A DNA stretch of 64,000 bases, taken from the NCBI RefSeq assembly GCF_052116585.1, contig NZ_JBQKKT010000009.1:62001-126000 (forward strand), written 5' to 3'. This DNA comes from Luteococcus sp052116585 (lineage in GTDB: Bacteria > Actinomycetota > Actinomycetes > Propionibacteriales > Propionibacteriaceae). The position numbers and the translations under genes were made by a program. Under the pieces are notes generated by a model. It did not search any database. It saw only the letters and a program-made list of their open reading frames with translations, and was not told where the DNA came from. Below are positions 26,217-35,700 of the stretch, piece by piece; the stretch's first letter is position 1, and the number at the start of each line of letters is the position of its first letter.

Positions 26217-26648
26217 TCAGCAGTTGGAGCAGAGACCGAAGAGCTCGATGTCGTGGCCTGCATCACGGAAGCCGTGCTCGGCGGCCACCTCGTCGGCCCA
26301 CTTCTCGACGGCCTTGGCGCTGATCTCCACCGTCCTGCCGCAGCTGCGGCAGACCAGGTGGTGATGGTGGCCGTCGTCGGAGCACTGGCGATAGACCATC
26401 TCGCCGTCGTCGGTGCGGATTCCGTCCACCTCGCCAGCCTCCGCCATGGCCTGGAGCGTCCGGTAGACCGTGGCGAGGCCGACGGAGTCACCGGCGCTGC
26501 GCAGCAACTCGTGGAGCTGCTGGGCGCTGCGGAAGCCGTCCACCTCTGAGAGCAGCGCGCGGATCGCCAGTCGTTGGCGCGTGACACGCTGCGGTGTGCG
26601 GACGCGAGCAGTGCCGGTGCCGTGGGCCGAGTGGTCAGTGTTCGTCAA
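26217..26648 (-). CDS. zur: Fur-family zinc regulator
   Basis: A 143-residue Fur-like repressor. Winged helix (RVTRQRLAIRALL, ATVYRTLQAM) then the HHHHLVCRSCGRTVEI metal site and C-terminal LFGLCSNC zinc pair. The start is a TTG at 26648 with GGAG 6 nt upstream; it overlaps the end of znuB by 14 nt. Any longer start would run deep into znuB. Being the last gene of a zinc uptake operon makes Zur more likely than Fur or PerR, and autoregulation is expected. Confidence 0.88.
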   Translation of the reverse strand: MTNTDHSAHGTGTARVRTPQRVTRQRLAIRALLSEVDGFRSAQQLHELLRSAGDSVGLATVYRTLQAMAEAGEVDGIRTDDGEMVYRQCSDDGHHHHLVCRSCGRTVEISAKAVEKWADEVAAEHGFRDAGHDIELFGLCSNC

Positions 26649-27612
26649 AGTGGTCTCCGTGCGGTGCGTGCCGGTGGCCGTCGTGCAGGTAGTCGACGTG
26701 GTCACCATGCTGGATGGCGATGTGGTCCGACGAGTGCGTGTGTGGCGGCTCGTCGCACACGACGTGGTCGTCGTCGAAGTGCTCGTCGTGCACCGAGACG
26801 GCATGGTGCCGGTGCAGCAGCGAGGTCAGTGGCCACGTCACCAGGAAGACCACGATGGCGCAGACGACGATGGTCGCACCCGAGGCCGTGTCCCAGTAGT
26901 AGGACCCTACCGTCCCGCCGAAGGCGACGAGCGCCCCGATCGCCATGGCGCCGAACAGGCTGTTGCGGAAGCTGACGAACAGGTTCTGGGCGGTGGCCAC
27001 CGGGATGACCATCATGGCGCTCACCAGGAGCAGTCCCACGGTGCGCATGCTCATCGTCACGGTGATGGCGGCCAGGACCACCACCAGCAGGTTCAGCCAC
27101 CGCACCCGCAGGCCCAGCACCTGCGCGAAGTCCTCGTCGGCACACACGGCGAAGAGCCGGGGATACAGGCCGACGCACAGGACGAGCACCACGGCGGCCA
27201 GGATGGCGACGACCACGACGTCCAGGTCGCTGATGGAGGTCAGCGATCCGAACAGGAACTGGGACAGGGCCCCGGCACCTTGCCCGCCGAGGCCGGCCAT
27301 CATCACGCCGGAGGCCAGCCCACCGTAGAAGAGGACGGCCAGCCCCACGTCGCCGGTGGCTCGCCCCTGCTGGCGCAGCAGCTCCACGGCGACGGCCCCG
27401 GCAACGCAGACCAGGATCGCGAGTGGCAGGGGAGCGGTGCCGGTCAGGAAACTGAGGCCCACGCCGGCCACCGCCACGTGCCCGAGGCCATCGCCCAACA
27501 GGCTCAGGCGCCGCTGGACGATGTAGGTGCCGATGGCTGGCGACATCAGCCCGGACAGGAAGGCGGCGAGGACAGCCCGCTGCATGAAGGCTGCGGAGAA
27601 GATCTCGATCAC
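26635..27612 (-). CDS. znuB: zinc ABC transporter permease
   Basis: A 325-residue ABC-3 family permease. About eight membrane segments in the first 265 residues, with GDGLGHVAVAGVG and VGLLLVSAMMVIP characteristic of the family. The last 55 residues are cytoplasmic and extraordinarily rich in His and Asp (HRHHAVSVHDEHFDDDHV ... HGDHVDYLHDGHRHAPHGDH), an apparent metal-binding tail. Start overlaps znuC end by 4 nt. Confidence 0.92.
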   Translation of the reverse strand: MIEIFSAAFMQRAVLAAFLSGLMSPAIGTYIVQRRLSLLGDGLGHVAVAGVGLSFLTGTAPLPLAILVCVAGAVAVELLRQQGRATGDVGLAVLFYGGLASGVMMAGLGGQGAGALSQFLFGSLTSISDLDVVVVAILAAVVLVLCVGLYPRLFAVCADEDFAQVLGLRVRWLNLLVVVLAAITVTMSMRTVGLLLVSAMMVIPVATAQNLFVSFRNSLFGAMAIGALVAFGGTVGSYYWDTASGATIVVCAIVVFLVTWPLTSLLHRHHAVSVHDEHFDDDHVVCDEPPHTHSSDHIAIQHGDHVDYLHDGHRHAPHGDHFDEH

Positions 27613-28418
27613 CGGCTGGTCCTCGTCCTTCGTGGGGTGGGGTCGGGCAGTCTCATCGGATGGTGCGGCTCCTCGTCGGGCAGGTGGTGCAGCCCGGTGC
27701 CGGGCAGCAGGGGACCGTCGTGGATCACGAGGCCGTCGCGCAGGACGATCGAGCGGTCGATCAGGTCGGCCAGCGGACCCAGGTCATGCAGCACCACGAG
27801 AATGCCCAGACCCTCGGCCTCCAGACCGTGCAGAACTCGGGACAGGCCGCGCTGGGAGGTGGTGTCCAGCCCCGTCAGGGGTTCGTCGAGCACCAGCAGG
27901 TCGGGGCTGGTGCACAGGGCCCGGGCGATCAGGGCACGTTGCTGCTGCCCGCCGGACATGCGCAGGAAGGGCATGTCCTTGCGATCGCTGAGCCGTACGC
28001 GTTCCAGGGCGTCCTCGATGGCCTGCTTGTCCTTGCGGCGCTCCGGGATGAAGGGCGGCCGGTGCCCGAGCCGACCAGTGGCAACCACCTCGCGCACCGT
28101 CGCATTGGCCAGCTGCAGGCTGCCACGCTGGGGGACGTAACCCACCCGGTGCCAGTCATGGAAGGAGCGCAGCGGCGTCCCGAACAGTTCGCGCCCGCCG
28201 CGGGTGACGGGGTTGAGTCCGAGCAGGGCGCGTACCAGCGTGGTCTTGCCCGATCCATTGCCGCCGAGCAGTGCGACGGTCTCACCGGGCATGACTCGGG
28301 CGCTGACCCCGTTGAGGATCAGGTGGCCCTGCAGGTTCACGACCAGGTCACGCCCCTCCAGCAGGGGCGTGACCTCATCGTGTGGCTGGTGGGAGTGTGG
28401 GGCAGACGTCACTTGCAT
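27609..28418 (-). CDS. znuC: zinc ABC transporter ATP-binding protein
   Basis: A 269-residue ABC ATPase: Walker A GGNGSGKTT, Q-loop VPQRGSLQL, signature MSGGQQQRALIARAL, Walker B LLVLDEPLTGLD and H-loop VVLHD. Short His-containing ends (APHSHQPHDE and HHLPDEEPHHPM) are compatible with a zinc role. Overlaps znuA by 10 nt and znuB by 4 nt. Confidence 0.92.
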   Translation of the reverse strand: MQVTSAPHSHQPHDEVTPLLEGRDLVVNLQGHLILNGVSARVMPGETVALLGGNGSGKTTLVRALLGLNPVTRGGRELFGTPLRSFHDWHRVGYVPQRGSLQLANATVREVVATGRLGHRPPFIPERRKDKQAIEDALERVRLSDRKDMPFLRMSGGQQQRALIARALCTSPDLLVLDEPLTGLDTTSQRGLSRVLHGLEAEGLGILVVLHDLGPLADLIDRSIVLRDGLVIHDGPLLPGTGLHHLPDEEPHHPMRLPDPTPRRTRTSR

Positions 28419-29377
28419 CCGTTCGCTGTCTTGAGGGCAGCCAGATTGGACTGCATGACCTCAAGATAGTCCTTGCCGCGCGAGGCGTCGGAGATCGTCG
28501 CGGTCGGGTCGAGCACGTCGGTCTTGAGCTTCAGGTCACGCGCAATGGCCTTCGAATGGGCTGGGGATGCCTGGTGCTCGTAGAAGATCGTGGTGATGCC
28601 GTGTTCCTTGGCCGCCTTCTGGATCTCGGCGATGCGGGCGGGCGACGGCTCGTCCTCGGTGGAGATGCCGGCGATGCCGATCTGCTCCAGTCCGTAGGCA
28701 TGGGTCAGGTAGCCGAAGGCCACGTGGGAGACGACGATCTCCTTGCGCTGGCAGTTCTCGAGACCGGTGGAGAAGTCCTGGTCCAGGGCGGTGAGCTCCT
28801 TGGTGAGGGACTCTGCATTCGTCCTGAAGGCCTCGGCGTGGTCAGCGCTGCCTTCAGCAAGCTTCTTCTCGACGGCCTGGGTGATCTTGACCATGTTCTC
28901 GGGGTCCAGCCAGATGTGGGGGTCATAGGCGCCGTGCTCGTGCTCGGCGTGTTGCTCGGCGGTCTCGCCTTCGTGGCCCGCCTCGTCCTCGTGGGCATGC
29001 TCCTCGGCTTCCAGGGGCTCGACGAGGGTCATTGCGTCGATGACATTGGCCGGCTTTGACTGCTCCACGGCCTTGTCAATGGAGCTGGAGAAGCCCTTGA
29101 TGTAGAGCACCAGATCGGCGTCGGAGAGCGAGGCGACCTGCTTGGGAGTCAGTTCGACGCTGTGGGCGTCGGCTCCCGGGTTGGTCAGGCTGACGACCTC
29201 GGCCGTGTCGCCGGCGACTCGCTCCGCGGCGAACTGCAGGGGGTAGAAGGCGGTGACCACCTTCAGCTCCTTGTCGTCCTTGCCGGAACCCCCGGAGGAG
29301 TCCTGGCCACAGGCAGACATGGCGAGCAGCGCCGTGCAGGCGGTGGCGGTGAGAAGTCGACGGGTCATGGTGCTCAT
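28409..29377 (-). CDS. znuA: zinc-binding lipoprotein of ABC transporter
   Basis: A 322-residue substrate-binding protein. The signal/lipobox LLAMSACGQ marks a lipoprotein. Cluster A-I features include GADAHSVELTPKQV (first His), a His/Glu-rich loop (EEHAHEDEAGHEGETAEQHAEHE-type, about residues 138–160), then YDPHIWLDPENM, VVSHVAFGYL and a late Asp in the DVLDPTATI stretch. The His-rich loop distinguishes zinc from manganese members. ATG 29377 preferred over 29413. First gene of the operon. Confidence 0.92.
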   Translation of the reverse strand: MSTMTRRLLTATACTALLAMSACGQDSSGGSGKDDKELKVVTAFYPLQFAAERVAGDTAEVVSLTNPGADAHSVELTPKQVASLSDADLVLYIKGFSSSIDKAVEQSKPANVIDAMTLVEPLEAEEHAHEDEAGHEGETAEQHAEHEHGAYDPHIWLDPENMVKITQAVEKKLAEGSADHAEAFRTNAESLTKELTALDQDFSTGLENCQRKEIVVSHVAFGYLTHAYGLEQIGIAGISTEDEPSPARIAEIQKAAKEHGITTIFYEHQASPAHSKAIARDLKLKTDVLDPTATISDASRGKDYLEVMQSNLAALKTANGCK

Positions 29378-29379
29378 GA

Positions 29380-29412
29380 GACTGATTATCAACTCTGATG
29401 AGAATGATTCCA
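29380..29412. promoter_or_regulatory. candidate Zur operator / znuA promoter region
   Basis: Immediately upstream of znuA lies ATTATCA, 7 nt, TGAGAAT: a near-perfect inverted repeat, and overlapping GAGAATGATTCC resembles the AATGAnAATGATT-type Zur half-sites of actinobacteria. Position and dyad fit a Zur operator, but no consensus match can be scored here. Confidence 0.5.
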
Positions 29413-29442
29413 AATTGGGTCGCGCTGGGTATCCTCGGCACC

Positions 29443-29754
29443 GTGATCGTGATCAATCGCTTCCGGGTGCCGCGCGCAGCCCGGGCAGGTTTCGAGGCCC
29501 AGGCCGCCGCCGCCGTGGAACTCTTCCAGACCAAGGAAGGGCTGATCGGCCTGGACCTGGTGCAGAACCTCGACGACGAGGAGCTGTGGAGCCTGGTGAC
29601 CCGCTGGGAGAATGTGGGCAGCTACCGTCGGGCACTGGGCGGCTACGAGTCCAAGGTGACCATCGTGCCGCTGCTCAGTCTTTCCATCGACGAGCCCAGT
29701 GCCTACGACCAACCCGACGAGGTGGGTTCCAACCTGCCGCGTCTGGCCAACTGA
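29443..29754 (+). CDS. antibiotic biosynthesis monooxygenase-like (ABM) domain protein
   Basis: A small ferredoxin-like protein of about 103 residues: VIVINRFRVPRAARAGFEAQ, then GLIGLDLVQNLDDEELWSLVTRWENVGSYRRALGGYE, typical of ABM-domain proteins, some of which are heme-degrading or quinone monooxygenases. GTG 29443 is chosen; the open frame to ATG 29398 would run through the putative Zur site. Partly shares its upstream region with znuA, so metal-linked expression is possible. Confidence 0.7.
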   Translation: MIVINRFRVPRAARAGFEAQAAAAVELFQTKEGLIGLDLVQNLDDEELWSLVTRWENVGSYRRALGGYESKVTIVPLLSLSIDEPSAYDQPDEVGSNLPRLAN

Positions 29755-29862
29755 CCTGTCTGCACCGGATAGGGTTGCCGCAGCGTTTCCAGCCCGCCCC
29801 TGCGGTGCTGCGCGAACCCGACGTCATCCAGGCGTCGGGCCCATTGAGGACATGGAGTAGAA

Positions 29863-31242
29863 GTGGCACCGAGCACACTCGACAACGTCATCAGCCTGTG
29901 CAAGCGACGGGGATTCGTCTTCCCGTGTGGCGAGATCTACGGCGGCACCCGCGCGGCCTGGGACTACGGCCCTCTGGGCGTGGAGCTCAAGGAGAACATC
30001 AAGAAGCAGTGGTGGCGCTACATGGTCACGGGTCGTGACGACGTCGCCGGCCTGGACAGCTCGATCATCCTGCCCAAGCAGGTCTGGGTGGCCTCGGGTC
30101 ACGTGGGCGTGTTCACCGACCCGCTGACCGAGTGCCTCAGCTGTCACAAGCGTTTCCGCGCCGACCACCTCGAGGAGGACTTCGAGGCCAAGCACGGCCG
30201 CCTGCCGGAGAACCAGACCGAGATCAACTGCCCCAACTGTGGCAACAAGGGCCAGTGGACCGAGCCCCGCGACTTCAACATGATGCTCAAGACCTATCTG
30301 GGCGTCCTGGAGGACGAGTCCGGCCTGCACTACCTGCGCCCCGAGACCGCGCAGGGCATCTTCGTGAACTTCAAGAACGTGGTCCAGACCAGCCGTCGCA
30401 AGCCTCCGTTCGGCATCGCCCAGGTGGGCAAGAGCTTCCGCAACGAGATCACGCCCGGCAACTTCATCTTCCGCACTCGCGAGTTCGAGCAGATGGAGCT
30501 GGAGTTCTTCGTGAAGCCCGGCGAGGACGAGGACTGGCACCAGTACTGGATCGACGCGCGCACCGCGTGGTACACCGATCTGGGTATCAACCCCGAGAAC
30601 CTGCGCCACTACGAGCACCCGCAGGAGAAGCTCTCGCACTACTCCAAGCGCACTGTCGACATCGAGTACAAGTTCGGCTTCGCCGGCAGCGACTGGGGCG
30701 AGTTGGAGGGCATTGCCAACCGCACCGACTTCGACCTGAAGACCCACTCGGAGCACTCTGGCGTTGACCTGAGCTACTTCGACCAGGCCGCGGGCGAGAA
30801 GTACATCCCGTACGTGATCGAGCCCTCGGCCGGTCTGACCCGTTCGCTGATGGCCTTCATGGTGGAGGCCTACACCGAGGACGAGGCTCCCAACACCAAG
30901 GGCGGCGTCGACAAGCGCACGGTGCTGAAGCTCGACCACCGTCTGGCGCCGGTCAAGGCCGCCGTGCTGCCGCTGAGCCGCAATGAGGACCTCTCGCCCA
31001 AGGCACGCGATCTCGCGGCCCAGCTGCGTCGCAACTGGAATGTGGACTTCGACGACGCACAGGCCATTGGCAAGCGCTACCGCCGTCAGGACGAGATCGG
31101 CACCCCGTACTGCATCACCGTCGACTTCGACACCCTCGAGGACAATGCGGTGACGATCCGCGAGCGCGACACCATGACCCAGGAACGCGTGGCGCTCGAT
31201 CAGGTGGAGGGCTACCTCGCCCAGCGCCTGATCGGCTGCTGA
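29863..31242 (+). CDS. glyS: glycine--tRNA ligase (class II, homodimeric type)
   Basis: A 459-residue alpha2-type glycyl-tRNA synthetase. Class II motifs: YGPLGVELKENI and HYLRPETAQGIFVNFKNV, GKSFRNEITP (motif 2), SAGLTRSL (motif 3). A zinc-ribbon insertion CLSCHKRF...CPNCGNKG is present. C-terminal anticodon domain (HRLAPVKAAVLPLS). GTG 29863. Ends with a GC hairpin. Confidence 0.96.
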   Translation: MAPSTLDNVISLCKRRGFVFPCGEIYGGTRAAWDYGPLGVELKENIKKQWWRYMVTGRDDVAGLDSSIILPKQVWVASGHVGVFTDPLTECLSCHKRFRADHLEEDFEAKHGRLPENQTEINCPNCGNKGQWTEPRDFNMMLKTYLGVLEDESGLHYLRPETAQGIFVNFKNVVQTSRRKPPFGIAQVGKSFRNEITPGNFIFRTREFEQMELEFFVKPGEDEDWHQYWIDARTAWYTDLGINPENLRHYEHPQEKLSHYSKRTVDIEYKFGFAGSDWGELEGIANRTDFDLKTHSEHSGVDLSYFDQAAGEKYIPYVIEPSAGLTRSLMAFMVEAYTEDEAPNTKGGVDKRTVLKLDHRLAPVKAAVLPLSRNEDLSPKARDLAAQLRRNWNVDFDDAQAIGKRYRRQDEIGTPYCITVDFDTLEDNAVTIRERDTMTQERVALDQVEGYLAQRLIGC

Positions 31243-31258
31243 CCTGCAGGCCCGGAAG

Positions 31259-31291
31259 CGGCGCCGTCCCCACTGGGGGGCGGCGCCGTTT
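31259..31291 (+). terminator. glyS terminator
   Basis: CGGCGCCGTCCCC pairs with GGGGGCGGCGCCG (one G·T), loop ACTG, followed by TTT. Lies 17 nt after the glyS stop. Confidence 0.75.
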
Positions 31292-31317
31292 GCATCCCCG
31301 AGCCCGTCGAGGGTGTC

Positions 31318-31881
31318 TCAGGAACTGCTGCTGGCGGCTGCGCGCTCCTTCTCGCGAATGAGATCGAGGGCGATCACTGCCCCCAGCGTTCCGGCACGGA
31401 GCGCGACGGGCAGGTCGGGCGAGAAGGAGAGCACATAGCGTTCCTTGCCCAGGAAGGCCGCACCGATGCCGGGATAGCTACGTGAGACCTGGGCAGCGAC
31501 GCCTCCGTCGCCAGTCACCTCGAACTCGCGTTCCCAGAAGCTGCCCTGCAGGCTCAGGTCTCCGAGACTTGTGTGGACCACCAGGTGCTTGGTGAACAGG
31601 GTGAACTGCTTGACCACCTCCGCGAAACGCTGGCCCTGTGCGTCGAGCAGGTCGAAGGTGTCGCGCCCGAAGTTGGGCACGTCGTCCACCACCATCACCA
31701 CCTCGCCGCTCGGTTCGGCAATGCTGAGTTTGCGTGACCCGAGGAAGGCGCGGGCCAGACCGGCATGTTCGGTGAGGATCTGTCCCACCTGTGTGCCGTG
31801 GGGGTCCATCAACTGGAAATCATTGCGCAGCCAGCTGGTCACCTGGTCAATCACCAGTACGTCATTGTCGAGGATCGCCAT
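31318..31881 (-). CDS. LURP-one-related (LOR) protein
   Basis: A 187-residue protein with the tubby-like LOR/scramblase pattern: alternating short strands, FQLMDPHGTQVGQI, FDLLDAQGQRFAEV, FEVTGDGGVAAQV and a terminal helix (LGAVIALDLIREKER). A short basic/Ser tail ends it. ATG 31881 is preferred over the earlier ATG at 31896. Function of bacterial LOR proteins is unclear. Confidence 0.75.
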   Translation of the reverse strand: MAILDNDVLVIDQVTSWLRNDFQLMDPHGTQVGQILTEHAGLARAFLGSRKLSIAEPSGEVVMVVDDVPNFGRDTFDLLDAQGQRFAEVVKQFTLFTKHLVVHTSLGDLSLQGSFWEREFEVTGDGGVAAQVSRSYPGIGAAFLGKERYVLSFSPDLPVALRAGTLGAVIALDLIREKERAAASSSS

Positions 31882-32040
31882 GCCCCATGGTTCCACGCAC
31901 CAAGCTCACCGGTGGTGGTCACTGAAGGCGATGAATTCTTTGAATCGCTGTACAGCAAGGAAAGTGCAACCAAATACAGGTCTGGGCCGTATTGAGGTCA
32001 AGAGGGCAGCAGCCGCGGCCCGACGCCGAAGGAGATCGCC

Positions 32041-32667
32041 ATGACCAGCATCCGCAACCAGCGCAGCACCGTCCTTGCCGCACTTGCCATCATCGCCACG
32101 ACTGGTCTGGTGGGATGTGGGAGCTCGGCTGCCTCTCCCACACCCAGCGAGACGGAGGCGAGCGTCAGTCAAGCCCGTGAGACCCAGGCGCCCGTGACCC
32201 AGGCCCCCGAAACCGAGGCCCCCGAAACCCAGGCCCCTGTGACCCAGGCTCCAGTGTCTTCCGCTCCTGCAGCGAGCAGCGCCGCTCCCGTGACACTCGA
32301 CGCGACGATCGGCAAGCCGTCGGACGCAGCGACCCAACTGGCGGACACCACGGCTGAGTTCCAGGAGTACATGTCGAAGCGCGTGCAGGAGCTTGGCGCT
32401 GACTGCACGCAGCAGGTGAGCGTCACGGTGGACCGCTTCTGGCAAACCGGTCTGGCCACCGGCTCCGTGGGTGGCTGCGACAACGCCCAGGCGCTGTGGT
32501 TCCAGGACGAGGCCAGCGGTCAGTGGAAGGAGTACGGATACCAGTCCGTGGACCCGTGCTCCGAGATCGAGGCCAAGGGCGTGCCCGCCAGCGCGTCGGT
32601 GACCGGACTGGTGTGCACCGACGAGGGAAGCACTACGCCCGTGCCGTACCCGGGCACCGCGGCCTGA
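32041..32667 (+). CDS. repeat-rich lipoprotein
   Basis: A 208-residue exported lipoprotein: signal and lipobox TTGLVGC (Cys about 26), then a stalk of tandem ETQAP/VTQAP/ETEAP units (about residues 40–75), then a conserved C-terminal domain of about 120 residues with four Cys (ADCTQQ, GGCDN, DPCSE, LVCTD) that could form two disulfides. Preceded by a strong GAAGGAGAT site. Function unknown. Confidence 0.75.
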   Translation: MTSIRNQRSTVLAALAIIATTGLVGCGSSAASPTPSETEASVSQARETQAPVTQAPETEAPETQAPVTQAPVSSAPAASSAAPVTLDATIGKPSDAATQLADTTAEFQEYMSKRVQELGADCTQQVSVTVDRFWQTGLATGSVGGCDNAQALWFQDEASGQWKEYGYQSVDPCSEIEAKGVPASASVTGLVCTDEGSTTPVPYPGTAA

Positions 32668-32679
32668 GCGGACCGCACA

Positions 32680-32721
32680 GCCGCAGTCGCGACCCGACTG
32701 GGGGCGGGTCGCGACTGCGGC
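32680..32721. terminator. bidirectional hairpin
   Basis: Perfect 17-bp stem GCCGCAGTCGCGACCCG / CGGGTCGCGACTGCGGC, loop of 8 nt, between the convergent lipoprotein and carboxylase genes. Confidence 0.85.
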
Positions 32722-32727
32722 GCTCGG

Positions 32728-35700
32728 TCAGTCCCCGGCGGGGGACTGGGCCCTGGGGAACTGGGCCGTGGAGGACTGGGCCTGTCTGAGGATCTGGATG
32801 ATGCGGGGCCGCAAGGTCTCGACGCTCACCACCTCGTCGATGGAGCCGACCTCGACGGCGCGGTGCACATTGTGCACGCCGTCGAACTCGGCGGCGACGG
32901 TGGAGATCATCTCGGCACGCACGGTTTCGCGCAGCTCCGCGAGCTCCGCCTGCAGCGGCACCCGAGCTGCCTCGTCGGCCTGCTCGATGCGCGCCTTCAC
33001 CTCCACCAGACGTGGGTCGGCCTCGACTCGCTTGGTGACCTCACGGTTGAAGACGACGGCGGCCGCCGGGGCCCCACCGATCACCGAGGCGTAGGAGCCC
33101 TCCAGCGCCAGCACGGTCATCTTGTCGTTCAGCGCCTTCGAGAAGACGACGAAGGCGCCGCCGTGATAGCGGCTGATCACTGTGAAGACGATGGGACCGT
33201 CGAAGTTCACCATGGCCCGGCCGATCTCGGCGCCATATTCCAACTGGAGGTTGCGCATGCTCTCGGGGGACCCGTCGAAGCCGGACAGGTTGGCCAGCAC
33301 CACCAGCGGGCGATTGCCGGAGGCGGCATTGATGGCCCGTGCTGTCTTCTTGGAGGACCGGGGGAAGAGGGTTCCGGCGGTGAAGGAGTCCGGCCCGTCG
33401 GCGGGAAGCAGGCCCGCACGGGGCGTCGGCTTCGACTCGATGCCCACCAGGCAGATCGGCATGCCACCGATGGTGGTGTCGAAGACCACCGAGGTGTCGG
33501 CATCGGCCATGCCCGCCCAACGCTCGAGCGGCTCGTGGTCGAGGTCGGCCACCGCGCGCATCACGGTACGAATGTCGAAGGGCTTCTTGCGGTCGGGATT
33601 CCGGTCGGCGCTGAAGATCTCCGCGACGGTGGAGAAGTCGCTGCCCTCGCAGGAATGCGGGGCGAGGCCCATGTTGCGAGAGTCTTCGTCGGTGGTGGGG
33701 ATCTCCCGCGGACGGCTCTCGCCGGGCGCCACATAGGTGTGTTCGTAGTGACGCATCAGGATCTGCTGGGCCCCGGCAAGGTCGTCGGCCCAGTACTGTG
33801 CCTGGCCGTTCGGGCCCATGATGCGGTCGTAGCCACCGATGCCATAGTTGTCCTCGGCCGAGACGCCTCCGGAGAAGTCCAGCGACTGCTTGCCGGTGAG
33901 CACCATGGCGCTGTCGGGCGTCATCACCAAGATGCCCTTGGTGTGCATCAGCATGGTGGCCTCGGCATTCCAATAGGGCTGGGCCCCCACATTGATGCCG
34001 GCGACGATGACATTGATCTCGCCACCGTCCTGGGTGAAGTTCACGATGCGGCGCAGTGCGTGGGCGACGGCGTCCATGTTCTCGGTGCCGGACTCCATGG
34101 AGATGCGCGCGCCGGAGCTGAGGGTGAACCAGTCGACGGGGAGCTGCTCCCGCTCGGCCAGGTCGATGGCGGCCACGATCCGCTCGGCCTCCGCGCCGCC
34201 GATGGAGCCCAGCGACTTCAGTGGGTCGCCGAACAGGACGATGCGGCGCACACCCTGCGGGTGGATCGGCGTGGGCGTGGAGACGTCCGCGACGATGATG
34301 CCGGCGGTGTTGAGGCCGGGCTCTCGATCGGCCGGCACCAGCGCTCCCGACTCGTCCAGGTCGAGCTCGACGGCGCTTCCCCGTGAACTGGCCACCAGTC
34401 CGAACAGCTCGTAGGGGTAGACCAGGCCGCGACGGCGGGCGCGCAAGACCTTCTCGTCATAGGCATTGATCGGTGCGAGCGGCTCGGTGGTGGGGTCCTG
34501 GATCTGGAAGCGGACCCCAAAACCTGGCTGCAGGCTGAATCGAACCACGGTGGGAACCGGTTCGCCTCCGGGCGTGCGTGTCACGCGACCCTGGACGCAC
34601 ACCTCGGTGATGCCCGCATCGGCGGTGATCGGTGCCAGGGTCCGTTCCAGCTGGCCGAGATTGCGCAGGTCCAGGTCATGGTCACCCCAGACATGGATCC
34701 ACACGTGATTGTTGTCCAGCTGCCCCTTGCTCGCGCCGGTGCGGGCACGCCGGATGGCTTCGGTTGCCTGCACCAGGGCACGTTCCAGATGGGGCATGGC
34801 GGTGACCTGTCCGGCGTCATCACGCAGCACGCTCAGACGCCGTACCTGGGACAGCGCGACCAGACGCGTGTCATCCGGATTGCTGTGCGCGGTGGCTCGC
34901 AGCAGCACGGTGCTGCCGGGTGCCTCCAGCCGTTGCAGATCGAAGTTCGTCAGGCGCTTGAGGTTGAGTTGGCGGCCGACCATGGGGTGCTGGCCGCGCT
35001 GCACGCGTTCCTCGGTGAGGTCATCGTCCGTCGGACGCAGGGTGAAGTAGGACACCTCGCCGTCAGTAGGCAGGACGCAGACCACGAGGCGGCGTAGCTC
35101 CGTGATGAGTCCGGTGGCCCGGGCCCGGGCCATGATGTCGCTGGCCAGCTCCTCGGTGGGTAGGTCCGTCTCGGTCTGCAGGTACAGGTCAACCACCGCG
35201 TCATGGGCCGCAGGCCGTTCGGCGACGAGGTGCTGGAGCAGTGCCGTCAGCGCGGAACCGGAGGTGAACTCGTCGAGGCTTGCGACGGTGGACACCAGCC
35301 ACGTGGGTTGGTCGTCGATCGTGTACGCGGCGGTGACCAGCGGGCGGCCGTCCCGGGCCGTCTCGGTCACGTCATGAAGCCCGTGCCCGCGGTAGTGCCG
35401 CTGCGCCAGGATGCCGAGCAGCGGTTCCTCCCCGGTTTCGGCGATCAGGGCCATCGGCGACATGAATCCAACGAGACGGTCAGGGGCCTGGACGAGCTCC
35501 TCGACGACGGCCTGACGGGTGTCGCCGTCGGGAAGCGACCTGAGGTGGCCGAGCAGCTCAGGAACCTGGGACAGTGCGGTGCTGCGCTGCGCCTCCAGAG
35601 CGGGCCGGTCGAACCAGGCGAACCGGATGTTGCGCGCCAGGTCGCCGATGCGCGGGAAGCGGCGCTGGGTGGCCACCACCAGGCGATCGAGGACCGTCCT

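Noticed and set aside
26470..28140. 556-residue plus-strand frame
   Set aside because: Antisense to znuB and znuC; the His-rich tail gives a low-complexity mirror.
32160..32260. Short tandem repeats that could suggest CRISPR or a VNTR
   Set aside because: They encode TQAP/TEAP units in frame in a lipoprotein; no spacers of constant length. No CRISPR array was found in the window.
32863..34386. 507-residue plus-strand frame
   Set aside because: Antisense to the carboxyltransferase domain; no recognisable features.
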